From NCBI GenBank assembly GCA_959600065.1, contig CAUGKZ010000002.1, positions 1 to 23,009 of the forward strand: a stretch of 23,009 bases of DNA. Direction: 5' to 3'. Position numbers and translations under genes: made by a program. The notes beneath the pieces were generated by a model. That model was not told the DNA's origin. It saw only the letters and a program-made list of their open reading frames with translations, and made no database searches. Position 1 is the stretch's first letter. Each line of letters begins with the position of its first letter. Positions 14,206 through 22,056 of the stretch are shown here, one piece after another. The DNA comes from an uncultured Kroppenstedtia sp. Its GTDB lineage: Bacteria; Bacillota; Bacilli; Thermoactinomycetales; DSM-45169.

Positions 14206-16326
14206 TTATTTTACGGAGACCTCCATCTTCACTTGGGCATCGCCAGCGAACACGATGGTTCCTCCCTTAGGAAGTTTCACTTCCTGATCGCCGCTGACCA
14301 CACTGAAGTTTTCACAAAGACCTGTTTTGTCATATACGGCAAAGGATGCTTTTTCGGGCATGGTCACCTTCATCGTCTTGCCCGCAGCCTGCTCGGATAC
14401 CTTGTACCATTGGGCATGACCGCTCGCCGGAATCGTCACCGATGAATTTGTAACAGTATCGATCGGTTTCAACCCATCCTCACGCACATACTGGGTTCCT
14501 AAGCTGGAGAGGTATTCAACTCCGTCTTTTTGATAGAACTCAAAGGTCTGGAGATCTCGGCCGTACATCGTCGGAATTTGTAATTCACTACCCGATGTGT
14601 TGGTCCCTGTTATTTTTTGGTCTGCGATATATCCAGGTGTTTCTTTGGGCAAGTTCAGTTTAAGAGTAGACATCAACAGATACGTCATCGATGTATACTT
14701 CTCGCTGATCGGATAATACCTCTTCCCGTCACGCTCTTTCCATGTAGCTGCTGTTTTATCCGATATTTCATGATCTTCAATCTTCTGAGCGGAGTAATGA
14801 GATAGAGCGGTCTGACCGAGCCCCGGCATCGAAATATACGTTTGATTCCACAGGTACGTACGACCCGCCAGCTTCACAAAATTGACCTTGTCGCTCCCAT
14901 CTGGGCTTACAAAGGAACCGTCCCCAGTATACACATATTTCTCAGGGGGAGCTTCCGGCATGAGCGGCGAAGATTCCGTTGTATTCAATGATGATACCGT
15001 CATTTCACCGTCTTTGCTGATTTCCACCTTTTTGGATTCTCTCGAAGATCCGTATATGCCCGCTTCTTTTCGTAGACTTGTCGGGAGATCCGCCTGCTCC
15101 GGTTTGCCGTGGGATTTCGCGGGCTTCAGCTTGTCAATGTCTCCTTTCTCTTTCAATGCATGAAGCAGAATTTGATTCCCTAACAATTGATCTGTCAAGC
15201 TGTCGCCCCCGGAAGTGAGAACGGCCACCGCCATCTTTTTTTCAGGAAGCACCACGAGGGATGCGTGATACAGGTTGGTGTCTCCCCCTTTGCTCAGTGC
15301 CTTGATGTTGTAGTCACTGAAGGGGAATAGATGGACACTGTCCCAACCGAGTCCAAAATTAAACGTGTTATCTGTCTCTTCTGGCCACATGCCTTTTTTA
15401 TACTCTTCTTTCTCCATGGCACTTATAGATTTTTTCGAAAGTATGCCTTCCCTTTGTCCCGTAAAGATTTGTGAGAAGCGGGCCAAGTCTTCTGCTGTGG
15501 AGTAGATTCCACCAGCTCCGATCACATTGACAGACTCGTTTGGCAATTGTCCCTTAAATTTAGCAGTTGGATCATAGAGGCCCGCCATTTGGGAAGTATC
15601 GACTGAATCCATCGGTGTTTTGGTATGGGACATCCCCAGCGGTTTCGTAAAGTGCTGATGAATATAAGAAGTAAAGTCCATCCCGCTGACCTTCTCCACC
15701 ATAATTTCCGCCAGCGTAAACCCATCGTTACAGTAAACTGAATACTGACCGGGATCAGCCTTCAACTTTTGCTCTGCCAATTGTTTCAACAACGTATCGT
15801 GAGCATAGCTGTCGTTATCCTCCATAAGCAAAGAGTTGGCCATGGACGATCCATAGAGACCGGAGGAGTGATTCAACAACATGCGCGGTGTAATCTTCTG
15901 ATACCGTTCGTCTTTCATCTTAAAATCAGGGACATACTCGACGACAGGTGTATCCAAATCAATTTTCTTCTCATCCACCAGCTTCATTACGGCCGCTGCT
16001 ACGAACATTTTGCTCGTGGATCCGATGCCGTACATGGTCTTCCCTGTCAGCGGTTGTTTTCCTTTCTCGTCATTCCGGCCGGTCTGACCGGATACGACAA
16101 TCTGGTCATGATCGATCAGTGCATACTGAACACTGGTCATACCGTATTTATCTGTAAGGAGTTTCGCCTTCTCTCCTGCGACCTTCTGTGTTTTCTCATA
16201 AGAAGATGCATTTGCTTTTTTGTCGGTATCTAATATGCCTGCGTCAAACATCTCTAAGATTCCTGCAATCACAACCAAGATCACCACAATCGGCACTGCC
16301 AGTATCCAGAGTCCTTTTTTTGTCAT
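14206..16326 (-). CDS. Membrane-anchored serine hydrolase, class C beta-lactamase / penicillin-binding protein family
   Basis: A 706-residue protein with an uncleaved-looking N-terminal anchor (KKGLWILAVPIVVILVVIAG), placing the domain outside the cell. Residues about 45-395 form the beta-lactamase/PBP-fold serine hydrolase: SxxK is STSK at 103-106 (IGSTSKMF), the second motif is YCN at 198-200, and LLNHSSGLYG is the conserved stretch after the first. KGGDTNLYHASL near residue 370 is the third-box region. About 300 C-terminal residues form an additional, probably beta-rich, domain, making it far longer than a plain beta-lactamase. Such proteins may be D-Ala/D-amino-acid peptidases or esterases acting on wall or peptide antibiotics. 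The substrate is unproven. The start follows AGGAGG. It sits 90 nt behind the ABC permease. Confidence 0.88.
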   Translation of the reverse strand: MTKKGLWILAVPIVVILVVIAGILEMFDAGILDTDKKANASSYEKTQKVAGEKAKLLTDKYGMTSVQYALIDHDQIVVSGQTGRNDEKGKQPLTGKTMYGIGSTSKMFVAAAVMKLVDEKKIDLDTPVVEYVPDFKMKDERYQKITPRMLLNHSSGLYGSSMANSLLMEDNDSYAHDTLLKQLAEQKLKADPGQYSVYCNDGFTLAEIMVEKVSGMDFTSYIHQHFTKPLGMSHTKTPMDSVDTSQMAGLYDPTAKFKGQLPNESVNVIGAGGIYSTAEDLARFSQIFTGQREGILSKKSISAMEKEEYKKGMWPEETDNTFNFGLGWDSVHLFPFSDYNIKALSKGGDTNLYHASLVVLPEKKMAVAVLTSGGDSLTDQLLGNQILLHALKEKGDIDKLKPAKSHGKPEQADLPTSLRKEAGIYGSSRESKKVEISKDGEMTVSSLNTTESSPLMPEAPPEKYVYTGDGSFVSPDGSDKVNFVKLAGRTYLWNQTYISMPGLGQTALSHYSAQKIEDHEISDKTAATWKERDGKRYYPISEKYTSMTYLLMSTLKLNLPKETPGYIADQKITGTNTSGSELQIPTMYGRDLQTFEFYQKDGVEYLSSLGTQYVREDGLKPIDTVTNSSVTIPASGHAQWYKVSEQAAGKTMKVTMPEKASFAVYDKTGLCENFSVVSGDQEVKLPKGGTIVFAGDAQVKMEVSVK

Positions 16327-16416
16327 GGGAGCCTCCTGTTTTGAATTTGATAAGGGTTTGAGTTGAAAACTCCATTCGCATCAACTGCTCCTGGAGGTTT
16401 CACCCAGCGGAATACA

Positions 16417-17112
16417 TCAACTTACATCCACCCGATCGATGTTCCGAAAGCTCAGGTAGGTGAAAAAGATCCCCAATGCAGCCAAAGTCAGTGGAACCGC
16501 CGTGATGGAACTCAGAGAGAAGCCATCATTGTTGGAAACTACGATTGCCACGATGAAAATGGATGAAACGACTGTAGCCACCACGGAATTCTTGCGAAGG
16601 CCCAGCACAAGGGATAGTAAACTCATCCCTGCAGCGCCAACGGCTTGCGTGAGGACATAGATGGCATGCTGGGTCAGCAGGCTTGTCGTTAAAGTACCCG
16701 ACACCTCACCCACCACGTGATTGACCCCGATCAGCAGTGCGTCTACAAGCAAATTGGCCAAGATGATATTGATAAAGGTCCAAGAGAAAACAATGGACAG
16801 CTTGGCAAAAATCAGTTTCTTGCGGTTCACCGGGTAAGCAAAAAGAAGACCGATCGTTTTATCTCTGAATTCGTTAATAATGAGCCTGGAAATGAGTACT
16901 GACGCATAAATCACAAATGTTGCGCGCACCAATGTATCCACCAAAGTCAACATGCTTGAATAGCTATGAAAGGGACTCTCTCCCGGTCCTATCATGCTGG
17001 AAAAGTAAAAGAGCAAGCTCACACTGACAATGCCCACATAAGCCAACAAAGATCCCCAAACATAACCGGTAAAAAGCTTTTTCTTAAATTCCAGTTTGAT
17101 GAGATGCATCAT
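16417..17112 (-). CDS. ABC-2 type transporter permease
   Basis: A 231-residue membrane subunit with about six hydrophobic spans and a cytoplasmic N-terminus (MMHLIKLEFKKKLFTGYVWG), as in BcrB/ABC-2 permeases. EFRDKTIGLLFAYPVNRKKLIFAK is the typical coupling-helix loop between spans two and three. Together with the ATPase encoded upstream it should form an exporter for a peptide, lipid or drug. The start ATG 17112 lies inside the end of the ATPase gene (29-nt overlap) and follows GGGAGG, so translation is coupled. The context with a two-component system suggests antibiotic or bacteriocin resistance. Confidence 0.88.
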   Translation of the reverse strand: MMHLIKLEFKKKLFTGYVWGSLLAYVGIVSVSLLFYFSSMIGPGESPFHSYSSMLTLVDTLVRATFVIYASVLISRLIINEFRDKTIGLLFAYPVNRKKLIFAKLSIVFSWTFINIILANLLVDALLIGVNHVVGEVSGTLTTSLLTQHAIYVLTQAVGAAGMSLLSLVLGLRKNSVVATVVSSIFIVAIVVSNNDGFSLSSITAVPLTLAALGIFFTYLSFRNIDRVDVS

Positions 17113-18028
17113 CTTGGCCGCCTCCCTTCACCATCTCGAAGAAATAATCTTCTAATGTTTGATGATAGCGATGGATCGATTCAATCGGCACATCGTTTAG
17201 TACCAGCTCTTTGGATAGGGCCTCCTGGGAAACCCCCTCATCGTAAACTCGAATGGCGCGGTCGCCGATTTGTTTGAAATTTTCCAAATCCAGTTGATCC
17301 GTAAGCACAAAGGAAGCACGGGTAATATTCGATGTGACAATTTCCACATATGCCGTGGTCGATGCGTGAACATCCTCCATAGATACCTCGCGAACCAATC
17401 GTCCCTGATGGATCACACCGATCGTATCCGCGACCTGCTCAATCTCCGAAAGCAGATGACTGGAAATTAATAGCGTGATACCCCATTCGTCACGCAACCT
17501 GCGAAATAAGTTCCGCATGAGTTGGATGCCTTCTGGGTCCAAGGCGTTTACAGGTTCATCCAACAAGAGCAATTCGGGCCGTGTTGAGATGGCGCGAGCA
17601 ATCGCAAGCCGTTGTTTCATGCCTAAGGAGAATTGTTTGACAGGCTTGTTTTTGACTCCTAGAAGTTGCACCATCTCCATCGCTTCGCGAAAATCCTTTT
17701 CATTGTAATATCCCATGTATTCGCCATGAATCTCTAGATTTTGCTGTGCAGTGAGCTTCTCATAGAAGATCGGCGTCTCGATCAAATGACCCATCCGCTT
17801 CAAGTGTTCCATCGAATTGACTAACAACCGTTCTCCGAACAATTCGATTTCACCACCGGTTGGCTTGACCAGCCCCAGTAGCATCTTCATCAGCGTCGAT
17901 TTTCCGGCGCCATTGGGTCCGAGAAAACCATAGATCTCACCCTGGCGAACATTCATATTGACATCCGCCACCACTTCTACTCCTTCATAACTCTTGCTGA
18001 GCAGTCGTGTCTGGATGATATTTGCCAA
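17084..18028 (-). CDS. ABC transporter ATP-binding protein (BcrA-like)
   Basis: A cytosolic ATPase powering the adjacent permease. The motifs are complete: Walker A GPNGAGKST, Q-loop region LIETPIFYEKLTA, signature FSLGMKQRLAIARA, Walker B LLLLDEP, D-loop NALDP and switch SSHLLSEIE. The C-terminal extension of about 90 residues is normal for the BcrA/drug-exporter type. The TTG at 18028 (giving MANIIQTRLLSKSY) is preferred, since GGGGAG lies 8 nt upstream. The GTG at 18037 also opens the frame, but the ribosome site would sit one base from it. It is 78 nt after the sensor kinase gene on the same strand. Confidence 0.93.
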   Translation of the reverse strand: MANIIQTRLLSKSYEGVEVVADVNMNVRQGEIYGFLGPNGAGKSTLMKMLLGLVKPTGGEIELFGERLLVNSMEHLKRMGHLIETPIFYEKLTAQQNLEIHGEYMGYYNEKDFREAMEMVQLLGVKNKPVKQFSLGMKQRLAIARAISTRPELLLLDEPVNALDPEGIQLMRNLFRRLRDEWGITLLISSHLLSEIEQVADTIGVIHQGRLVREVSMEDVHASTTAYVEIVTSNITRASFVLTDQLDLENFKQIGDRAIRVYDEGVSQEALSKELVLNDVPIESIHRYHQTLEDYFFEMVKGGGQDDASHQTGI

Positions 18029-18106
18029 ATTCCTCACTCCCCACTTCGTTTCGCTTATTTATAAGAATACCGTTGGGGTCTCACTTTTTAATAACGCAAA
18101 CATTAC

Positions 18107-19084
18107 TTATTCCTTAAGTTGTTGAGCAGATGGATGTTTGGATACAGGAAGGGTGACAGAAAAGCAAGTGCGCTGTCCTAGGATACTGTCCAAATGGATC
18201 CGGCCACCTATTTGCTCTGTTAGCCTCTTCGTAATAGCCAAGCCCAGCCCGCTGCCTTGTACACTGCGATTTCTGGAGTCATCCATGGTATACATTCGAT
18301 CAAACACCCGAGCCTGATCCCCTCTGGGGATTCCCCGGCCCCGATCGATCACGTCAATCTGAAAGTTCCCTTGGATTCGTGTAAGAGATAAGCCCAAATA
18401 ACCTCCATCGGAACCGTAACGGAGGGCATTAGATAACAGGTTGTCCAGAATTCGGGTTAAGACCTCTTCATTCGCATACACCCACGCCGGTTCTTCAGGC
18501 AGACGAATATCCACCTCCATATCCTGTTCGGAGAGGAGATCGAAGTAAGTCAGGATGCGTTGGCGACAGACCTCGCTTGCGTCTATGACGGAAAATGTGA
18601 TGTCGTAGTCACCCGCCTCCAGTCTCGATAGATCGAAGAAAGCGATGACCAGTTCTTGCACTTGAATCGTTTTATGATATAACTGGCGGATCATTCTCTG
18701 GCGTTCCTCCTGAGACAATTCCACATTCCGGTCCAGCACCTCAGCGTAACCCATGATCACCGTCAGCGGCGTCTTCAAATCATGAGATACATTGGCCAAC
18801 ATCTTGCGCATCGCCCGTTCCATTTGCACATAATCGGAAGCCGACTGGCATGCCCGGTCCAGCAAGTCATTGAGAGAGCGAAGTAGCTGACGCAATTCTG
18901 GCTCTGTCGTCATGACCAGCAACCTCTCCTGTGTGAGAGGTTGGCTCTTATCTGTGAATTTTTCCATCTTTCGGTTGATATAATCCAGATCTCTTCGTAA
19001 TGACCGTTTGGAAGCCCGCTCACGTAGATATAATAAAAAAAATCCAATCGCCACTATGAGTCCCATCCAGCCGAACCCGACCAT
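18107..19084 (-). CDS. Sensor histidine kinase, single-span membrane type
   Basis: A 325-residue kinase. One N-terminal membrane helix (MGLIVAIGFFLLYLRER) leads almost directly into a coiled-coil linker, leaving no sizeable extracellular sensor, so sensing is probably within the membrane or through a partner such as the ABC transporter. The H box is NVSHDLKTPLTVIMGY with phospho-acceptor H101; the N box is LDNLLSNALRYG; the G boxes are DRGRGIP and GSGLGLAI. The start ATG at 19084 directly follows the regulator stop codon (TAAATG), with GGGGGAG upstream. It should phosphorylate the response regulator encoded just before it. Confidence 0.93.
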   Translation of the reverse strand: MVGFGWMGLIVAIGFFLLYLRERASKRSLRRDLDYINRKMEKFTDKSQPLTQERLLVMTTEPELRQLLRSLNDLLDRACQSASDYVQMERAMRKMLANVSHDLKTPLTVIMGYAEVLDRNVELSQEERQRMIRQLYHKTIQVQELVIAFFDLSRLEAGDYDITFSVIDASEVCRQRILTYFDLLSEQDMEVDIRLPEEPAWVYANEEVLTRILDNLLSNALRYGSDGGYLGLSLTRIQGNFQIDVIDRGRGIPRGDQARVFDRMYTMDDSRNRSVQGSGLGLAITKRLTEQIGGRIHLDSILGQRTCFSVTLPVSKHPSAQQLKE

Positions 19085-19786
19085 TTATTTCTCCCCCAAC
19101 CGATAACCGATGCCCCACAACGTACAGACATAACGTGGATGGGAAGGATCGTCCTCAATCTTCTCCCGCAAACGTCTCATATGTACGTTAATGACGTTAT
19201 CATCGCCGTAGTATTCTTCCTTCCATACGAGTTGATAGATCATCGCTTTCGTGAAAACTCGTGTGGGATGCTGCACGAACAGCTTCAGAATCTGAAATTC
19301 CTTCGCCGTCAGCTTAATCTCCCGGTTTTTCTTCAATACCTTGAAATTGTCAGGATCTACAACTAAATCACCGACGGTCAGCAACTGCTGCGACTCCATG
19401 CCCGAATCGGGATGGGAATATTGCGTCGCCCTGCGAATAGATGCTTCGACCCGAGCGGCCAATTCCATGAGGGAGAAGGGCTTGGCAATATAGTCATCAG
19501 CGCCAAATCGCAATCCCAATGTTTTATCGACTTCCCCATCCTTTGCCGACAGAATCAGAATGGGCACCTGGCTTTGCTCACGGATTTGTCGCAATACCTC
19601 CAATCCGTTCAGCTTCGGCAACATCAAATCCAACAGGACCAGGTCATAATGGTCTGACGTGAACTGTTGAAGTGCATGTTCACCGTCGTGAACCACTGTA
19701 GATTGGTAGCCTTCTTTTGCTAAGTAATCCGCCACCATGTCACTGATCGCCTGGTCATCCTCGATAATCAACAAATTTCCCTCCAT
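19085..19786 (-). CDS. Response regulator, OmpR/PhoB family
   Basis: A 233-residue DNA-binding regulator. The receiver domain has acidic residues E9/D10/D11, phospho-acceptor D53 (LVLLDLMLPKLNG), S80 and K102 (AKPF). A winged-helix domain with EFQILKLFVQHP and INVHMRRLREKIEDD completes it. The start ATG 19786 follows AGGAGG. It heads a same-strand set (regulator, kinase, ABC ATPase, permease, serine hydrolase), so it probably controls the ABC genes and perhaps the hydrolase. No direct-repeat binding site was confidently found upstream of the ATPase gene. Confidence 0.95.
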   Translation of the reverse strand: MEGNLLIIEDDQAISDMVADYLAKEGYQSTVVHDGEHALQQFTSDHYDLVLLDLMLPKLNGLEVLRQIREQSQVPILILSAKDGEVDKTLGLRFGADDYIAKPFSLMELAARVEASIRRATQYSHPDSGMESQQLLTVGDLVVDPDNFKVLKKNREIKLTAKEFQILKLFVQHPTRVFTKAMIYQLVWKEEYYGDDNVINVHMRRLREKIEDDPSHPRYVCTLWGIGYRLGEK

Positions 19787-19906
19787 CGCATAGTCCTCCT
19801 GATTCTATTAATGTTGTTTTTTTCAGATCCATGTTACCCATTTTCGGATTTGGCGCATACCGATTCATCCGGCCTCACTCCATCCAATTGGAAAGGAGGC
19901 TCTTTG

Positions 19907-19942
19907 AAAAACAGGCTGTCGAGAATTTTTCCCGACAGCCTG
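19907..19942 (-). terminator. Terminator-like hairpin upstream of the two-component system
   Basis: CAGGCTGTCG (19912-19921) pairs perfectly with CGACAGCCTG (19933-19942) and is followed on the minus strand by TTTTTC. It would stop transcription arriving from the toxin region. A third related sequence, TCGACAGCCCT at 20021-20031, suggests an insertion-sequence end instead of, or as well as, a plain terminator. Confidence 0.6.
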
Positions 19943-20031
19943 ACCGTCTGGAATGACATTGAGCTTTCAAAACCATTGTGCACAAAGGGGCTTCTTTTTT
20001 TCAAATTTGGTTTTGGTTAATCGACAGCCCT
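19912..20031. mobile_element. Possible insertion-sequence 3' remnant or MITE
   Basis: The left end CAGGCTGTCGA and the right end TCGACAGCCCT form an imperfect inverted pair about 120 bp apart. Between them, the minus strand has a short open run ending CRLTKTKFEKKKPLCAQWF and a stop, which looks like a protein C-terminus. The GGGCTGTC-type end recalls several transposon families, IS1182 among them. No transposase core is present and I see no target duplication. This is a tentative reading. Confidence 0.3.
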
Positions 20032-20032
20032 A

Positions 20033-20076
20033 GCACCGTCTACCCGATCTAATATAGATAACTCCCTCAGCTAATT
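20033..20076. repeat. 44-bp direct repeat, copy A
   Basis: Identical to 21100-21143 except for two C/T differences. It begins GCACCGT and contains GATCTAATATAGATAACTCC. On the minus strand it lies in an open frame reading KLAEGVIYIRSGRRC followed by a stop. The two copies bracket the toxin/immunity remnant. Confidence 0.85.
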
Positions 20077-20152
20077 TCTTGGCTTCTCTCCTGCACCGGG
20101 ATTTGGCGTCCGAATCGATGCATCTTGACTTCAAACGTCTCAATTAATTTTT

Positions 20153-20372
20153 TTATTTTTTTACTTTCTCACCTAATATAGGTGCTATTTGATCAAATAG
20201 ATCTGGATCCATATTAAACACCTTTAGCTGTGAATTGATTATCTCTAAAACATCGTAGTATGCAAAGTTAAGTCCATTATTAAATTCGTCCCCGTTCTTC
20301 AGTGAATCATTGTACTTCTCCTGGAATGATATCAATTAAATCAGATAGAAACGACTGTAACTCACTATCCAT
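20153..20372 (-). pseudogene. Probable immunity gene of the toxin remnant, frameshifted
   Basis: The ATG at 20372 follows AGGAGG at ideal spacing and reads MDSELQSFLSDLIDI, then leaves the frame and stops. The continuation is in the neighbouring frame as SFQEKYNDSLKNGDEFNNG to GEKVKK, ending at 20153. The two frames differ by one base and meet near 20330-20340, so one indel splits the gene. Reassembled, it would be about 72 residues, small, acidic and soluble. It sits 16 nt after the toxin's corrected stop codon, as immunity genes do. I do not recognise its family. The function is inferred from position and size. Confidence 0.65.
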
Positions 20373-20388
20373 TCCTTACTCCTCCTGA

Positions 20389-21071
20389 CTAATTTCTTTC
20401 CTTCAGAATGTCTTCAAGTATAGCCTTCTGTTCTTTTTGCCTTTTTATATCGGATGGCCATTTTTTGTTAATAACGCCTTTTGTTGTCTTGGATCAAGCT
20501 CTTTGAAACCAGGAATGTACTTTGTAGGATTCTTAATCTTATCTTCATGTTCTTCAATTTGTTTTTGAATCGAAGATATCCCCTTGTTAATCTGGTCATT
20601 GGATTTTGAAACATATTGCTTATAGAAGCCTGAATGTTTTCCGCCTTCCTTTGCAACTTTATAGTGGGGACTAAAAGGACACCCACACGCAGTCTTTTTC
20701 CCTTTCCGGGCCACGTCGTCTAAGTTTTTCTTGCCTGCGGTTAAGGCTTTGTCGCCGTACTTCAGGGCCATTTTCCCGCCCTTCACCGGTTTGGCGATGG
20801 GAACTACCAATGCGCCTCGAAAGAGGCGTTCTCCCCATCCGATCTCGTTGCCATCTTCATCCACTCCGGTGATGGCTGCTTTGGCGTCGTGAAAACCGAT
20901 GAAATCCAGCGCTACATCTCCAGCTCCTTTGGCAAACTGTAACGCCGCGTTTTCATCCTTCTCTTCGGGAGGTGGGGGGCTATCGACCTTTGGAGAGGGT
21001 GATTGCTCGGTATCCGTTTCTTCAGTTGGAGGGGCTTCCCCTGCTCGTGGACTTGATTCACCTGTTGCTAT
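20389..21071 (-). pseudogene. Polymorphic toxin C-terminal remnant (pre-toxin segment plus toxin domain), no start and a frameshift
   Basis: From 21071 the frame opens right after a TAG with no start codon: a Pro/Glu-rich linker (EAPPTEETDTEQSPSP), then GDVALDFIGFHDAKAAITGVD and RLFRGALVVPIAKPVKGGK, the pre-toxin type segment common in Bacillota LXG-like toxins. After GKKTACGCPF the composition becomes AT-rich and a separate domain follows (KHSGFYKQYVSKSNDQINKG, EEHEDKIKNPTKYIPGF, ELDPRQQKALL). This resembles a domain I recall from Bacillus polymorphic toxins (possibly type 33), which is uncertain. At an A6 run (20461-20466) the frame shifts. One frame stops at 20445 (NGHPI); the other continues KKWPSDIKRQKEQKAILE and DILKERN to a stop at 20389, clearly the natural end. 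The N-terminal delivery part is missing. Confidence 0.72.
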
Positions 21072-21099
21072 CTATTTTAGGACTCCTCATAATTTTAAT

Positions 21100-21143
21100 G
21101 CACCGTTTACTCGATCTAATATAGATAACTCCCTCAGCTAATT
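21100..21143. repeat. 44-bp direct repeat, copy B
   Basis: 42 of 44 bases equal 20033-20076. On the minus strand it lies within an open stretch of about 45 codons (NHNIDLLNNGTLSELAEGVI, then YIRSSKRCIKIM) that ends just upstream of the toxin fragment and has no start. The frame is the one shared with copy A (LAEGVIYIRS), so the repeat may be a gene fragment duplicated during rearrangement. Confidence 0.85.
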
Positions 21144-21212
21144 CTGAGAGAGTACCATTATTCAACAAGTCGATATTATGATTCGACTCATCTTGTCACG
21201 AGCATACGGAAA

Positions 21213-21605
21213 TCAATCCCATTTATTATAATCAATCTTCAATGACTCTTTTCCCGCTTTTTCAATTTCATGATGATCCAAATACATCCTCACTTTGTTT
21301 ACTTCTTGTTCCCAATCAGGTCCACTATGTATATCAACATAGTAAATAAAGTCTTCTATTAACCCTTTATTTACTGGATCTAATTGAATCGCTTTTTTGT
21401 ACGCAAAAAACATAAAATAAACATCTAAATACATCAGATCACTAATGTCTTTGTCCAAAGCATGGATGAGCACACTTGCGTCTGTTTCATCTTTTATTTG
21501 GTCAATCAAAAAATCATACTGATCACTGATCGCCTGCTCAGGAGAAATTTTGTAGCTCTTGTACATATTAAGTAACTCTTCAATTCCCTGCGATATCTTG
21601 TTCAA
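21213..21605 (-). CDS. Hypothetical small acidic protein, immunity-like
   Basis: A 130-residue soluble, acidic, AT-rich protein: MNKISQGIEELLNMYKSYKI, then ISDQYDFLIDQIKDETD, and a C-terminal KESLKIDYNKWD. It is mostly helical by appearance, with no signal peptide. The start is TTG 21605, with GAGGA about 10 nt upstream; no in-frame ATG lies nearby. Composition, size and position beside a toxin remnant fit an orphan immunity gene of a polymorphic-toxin locus. I do not recognise the family, so this is inference from context only. Confidence 0.6.
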   Translation of the reverse strand: MNKISQGIEELLNMYKSYKISPEQAISDQYDFLIDQIKDETDASVLIHALDKDISDLMYLDVYFMFFAYKKAIQLDPVNKGLIEDFIYYVDIHSGPDWEQEVNKVRMYLDHHEIEKAGKESLKIDYNKWD

Positions 21606-22056
21606 ATGAGTTCATCCTCGAATATTAAATTCTAAACGATTAAACGTCGCCAACATCCCCCTCGCTCACCAATTTCCTTTATCAAAATCCTCATGATCAA
21701 TTTCCTTAATGTATACCGATATCCATAATACCGTATGTTCCATTAGAAGTATTGGTTGAAATGCAGTCTAGCAGCCAAACCGAATAAATTTAAAGACAGG
21801 GAGAAACATAGGATTCAATATACAAACCGGTCTTCCTTAAGTTATATTCAACGGAGGAATAGATTCCCGTAAACTCCTGATCAACTTCATAGGTGTCCAG
21901 TTTCACTTGACTCTATCATGAACGCACTTCCCCAATTGTCTTTGTGACTGCCAACTGTTCGCGATCCTGGACCGACTATTCTGTCCCCTTTTTTCTCCGA
22001 CAGAGTATCCAGTACTCGAAAAAATCCCCAGACTGAATCATCAATATCAACACCTC
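21606..22056 (-). other. Gene-poor, AT-rich stretch with scraps of minus-strand coding sequence
   Basis: No complete gene is seen. On the minus strand an open run at about 21668-21770 ends WISVYIKEIDHEDFDKGNW and a stop, which looks like a real protein C-terminus. Another at about 21795-21911 begins VKLDTYEVDQEFTGIYSSVE and runs on for about 18 more residues. Both lack ribosome sites and are interrupted by stops. They are best read as remains of further immunity-type genes. Confidence 0.45.

Noticed and set aside
20899..21141. Plus-strand Ser/Pro-rich frame
   Set aside because: Antisense to the Pro/Glu-rich linker of the toxin remnant; low complexity explains the open frame.
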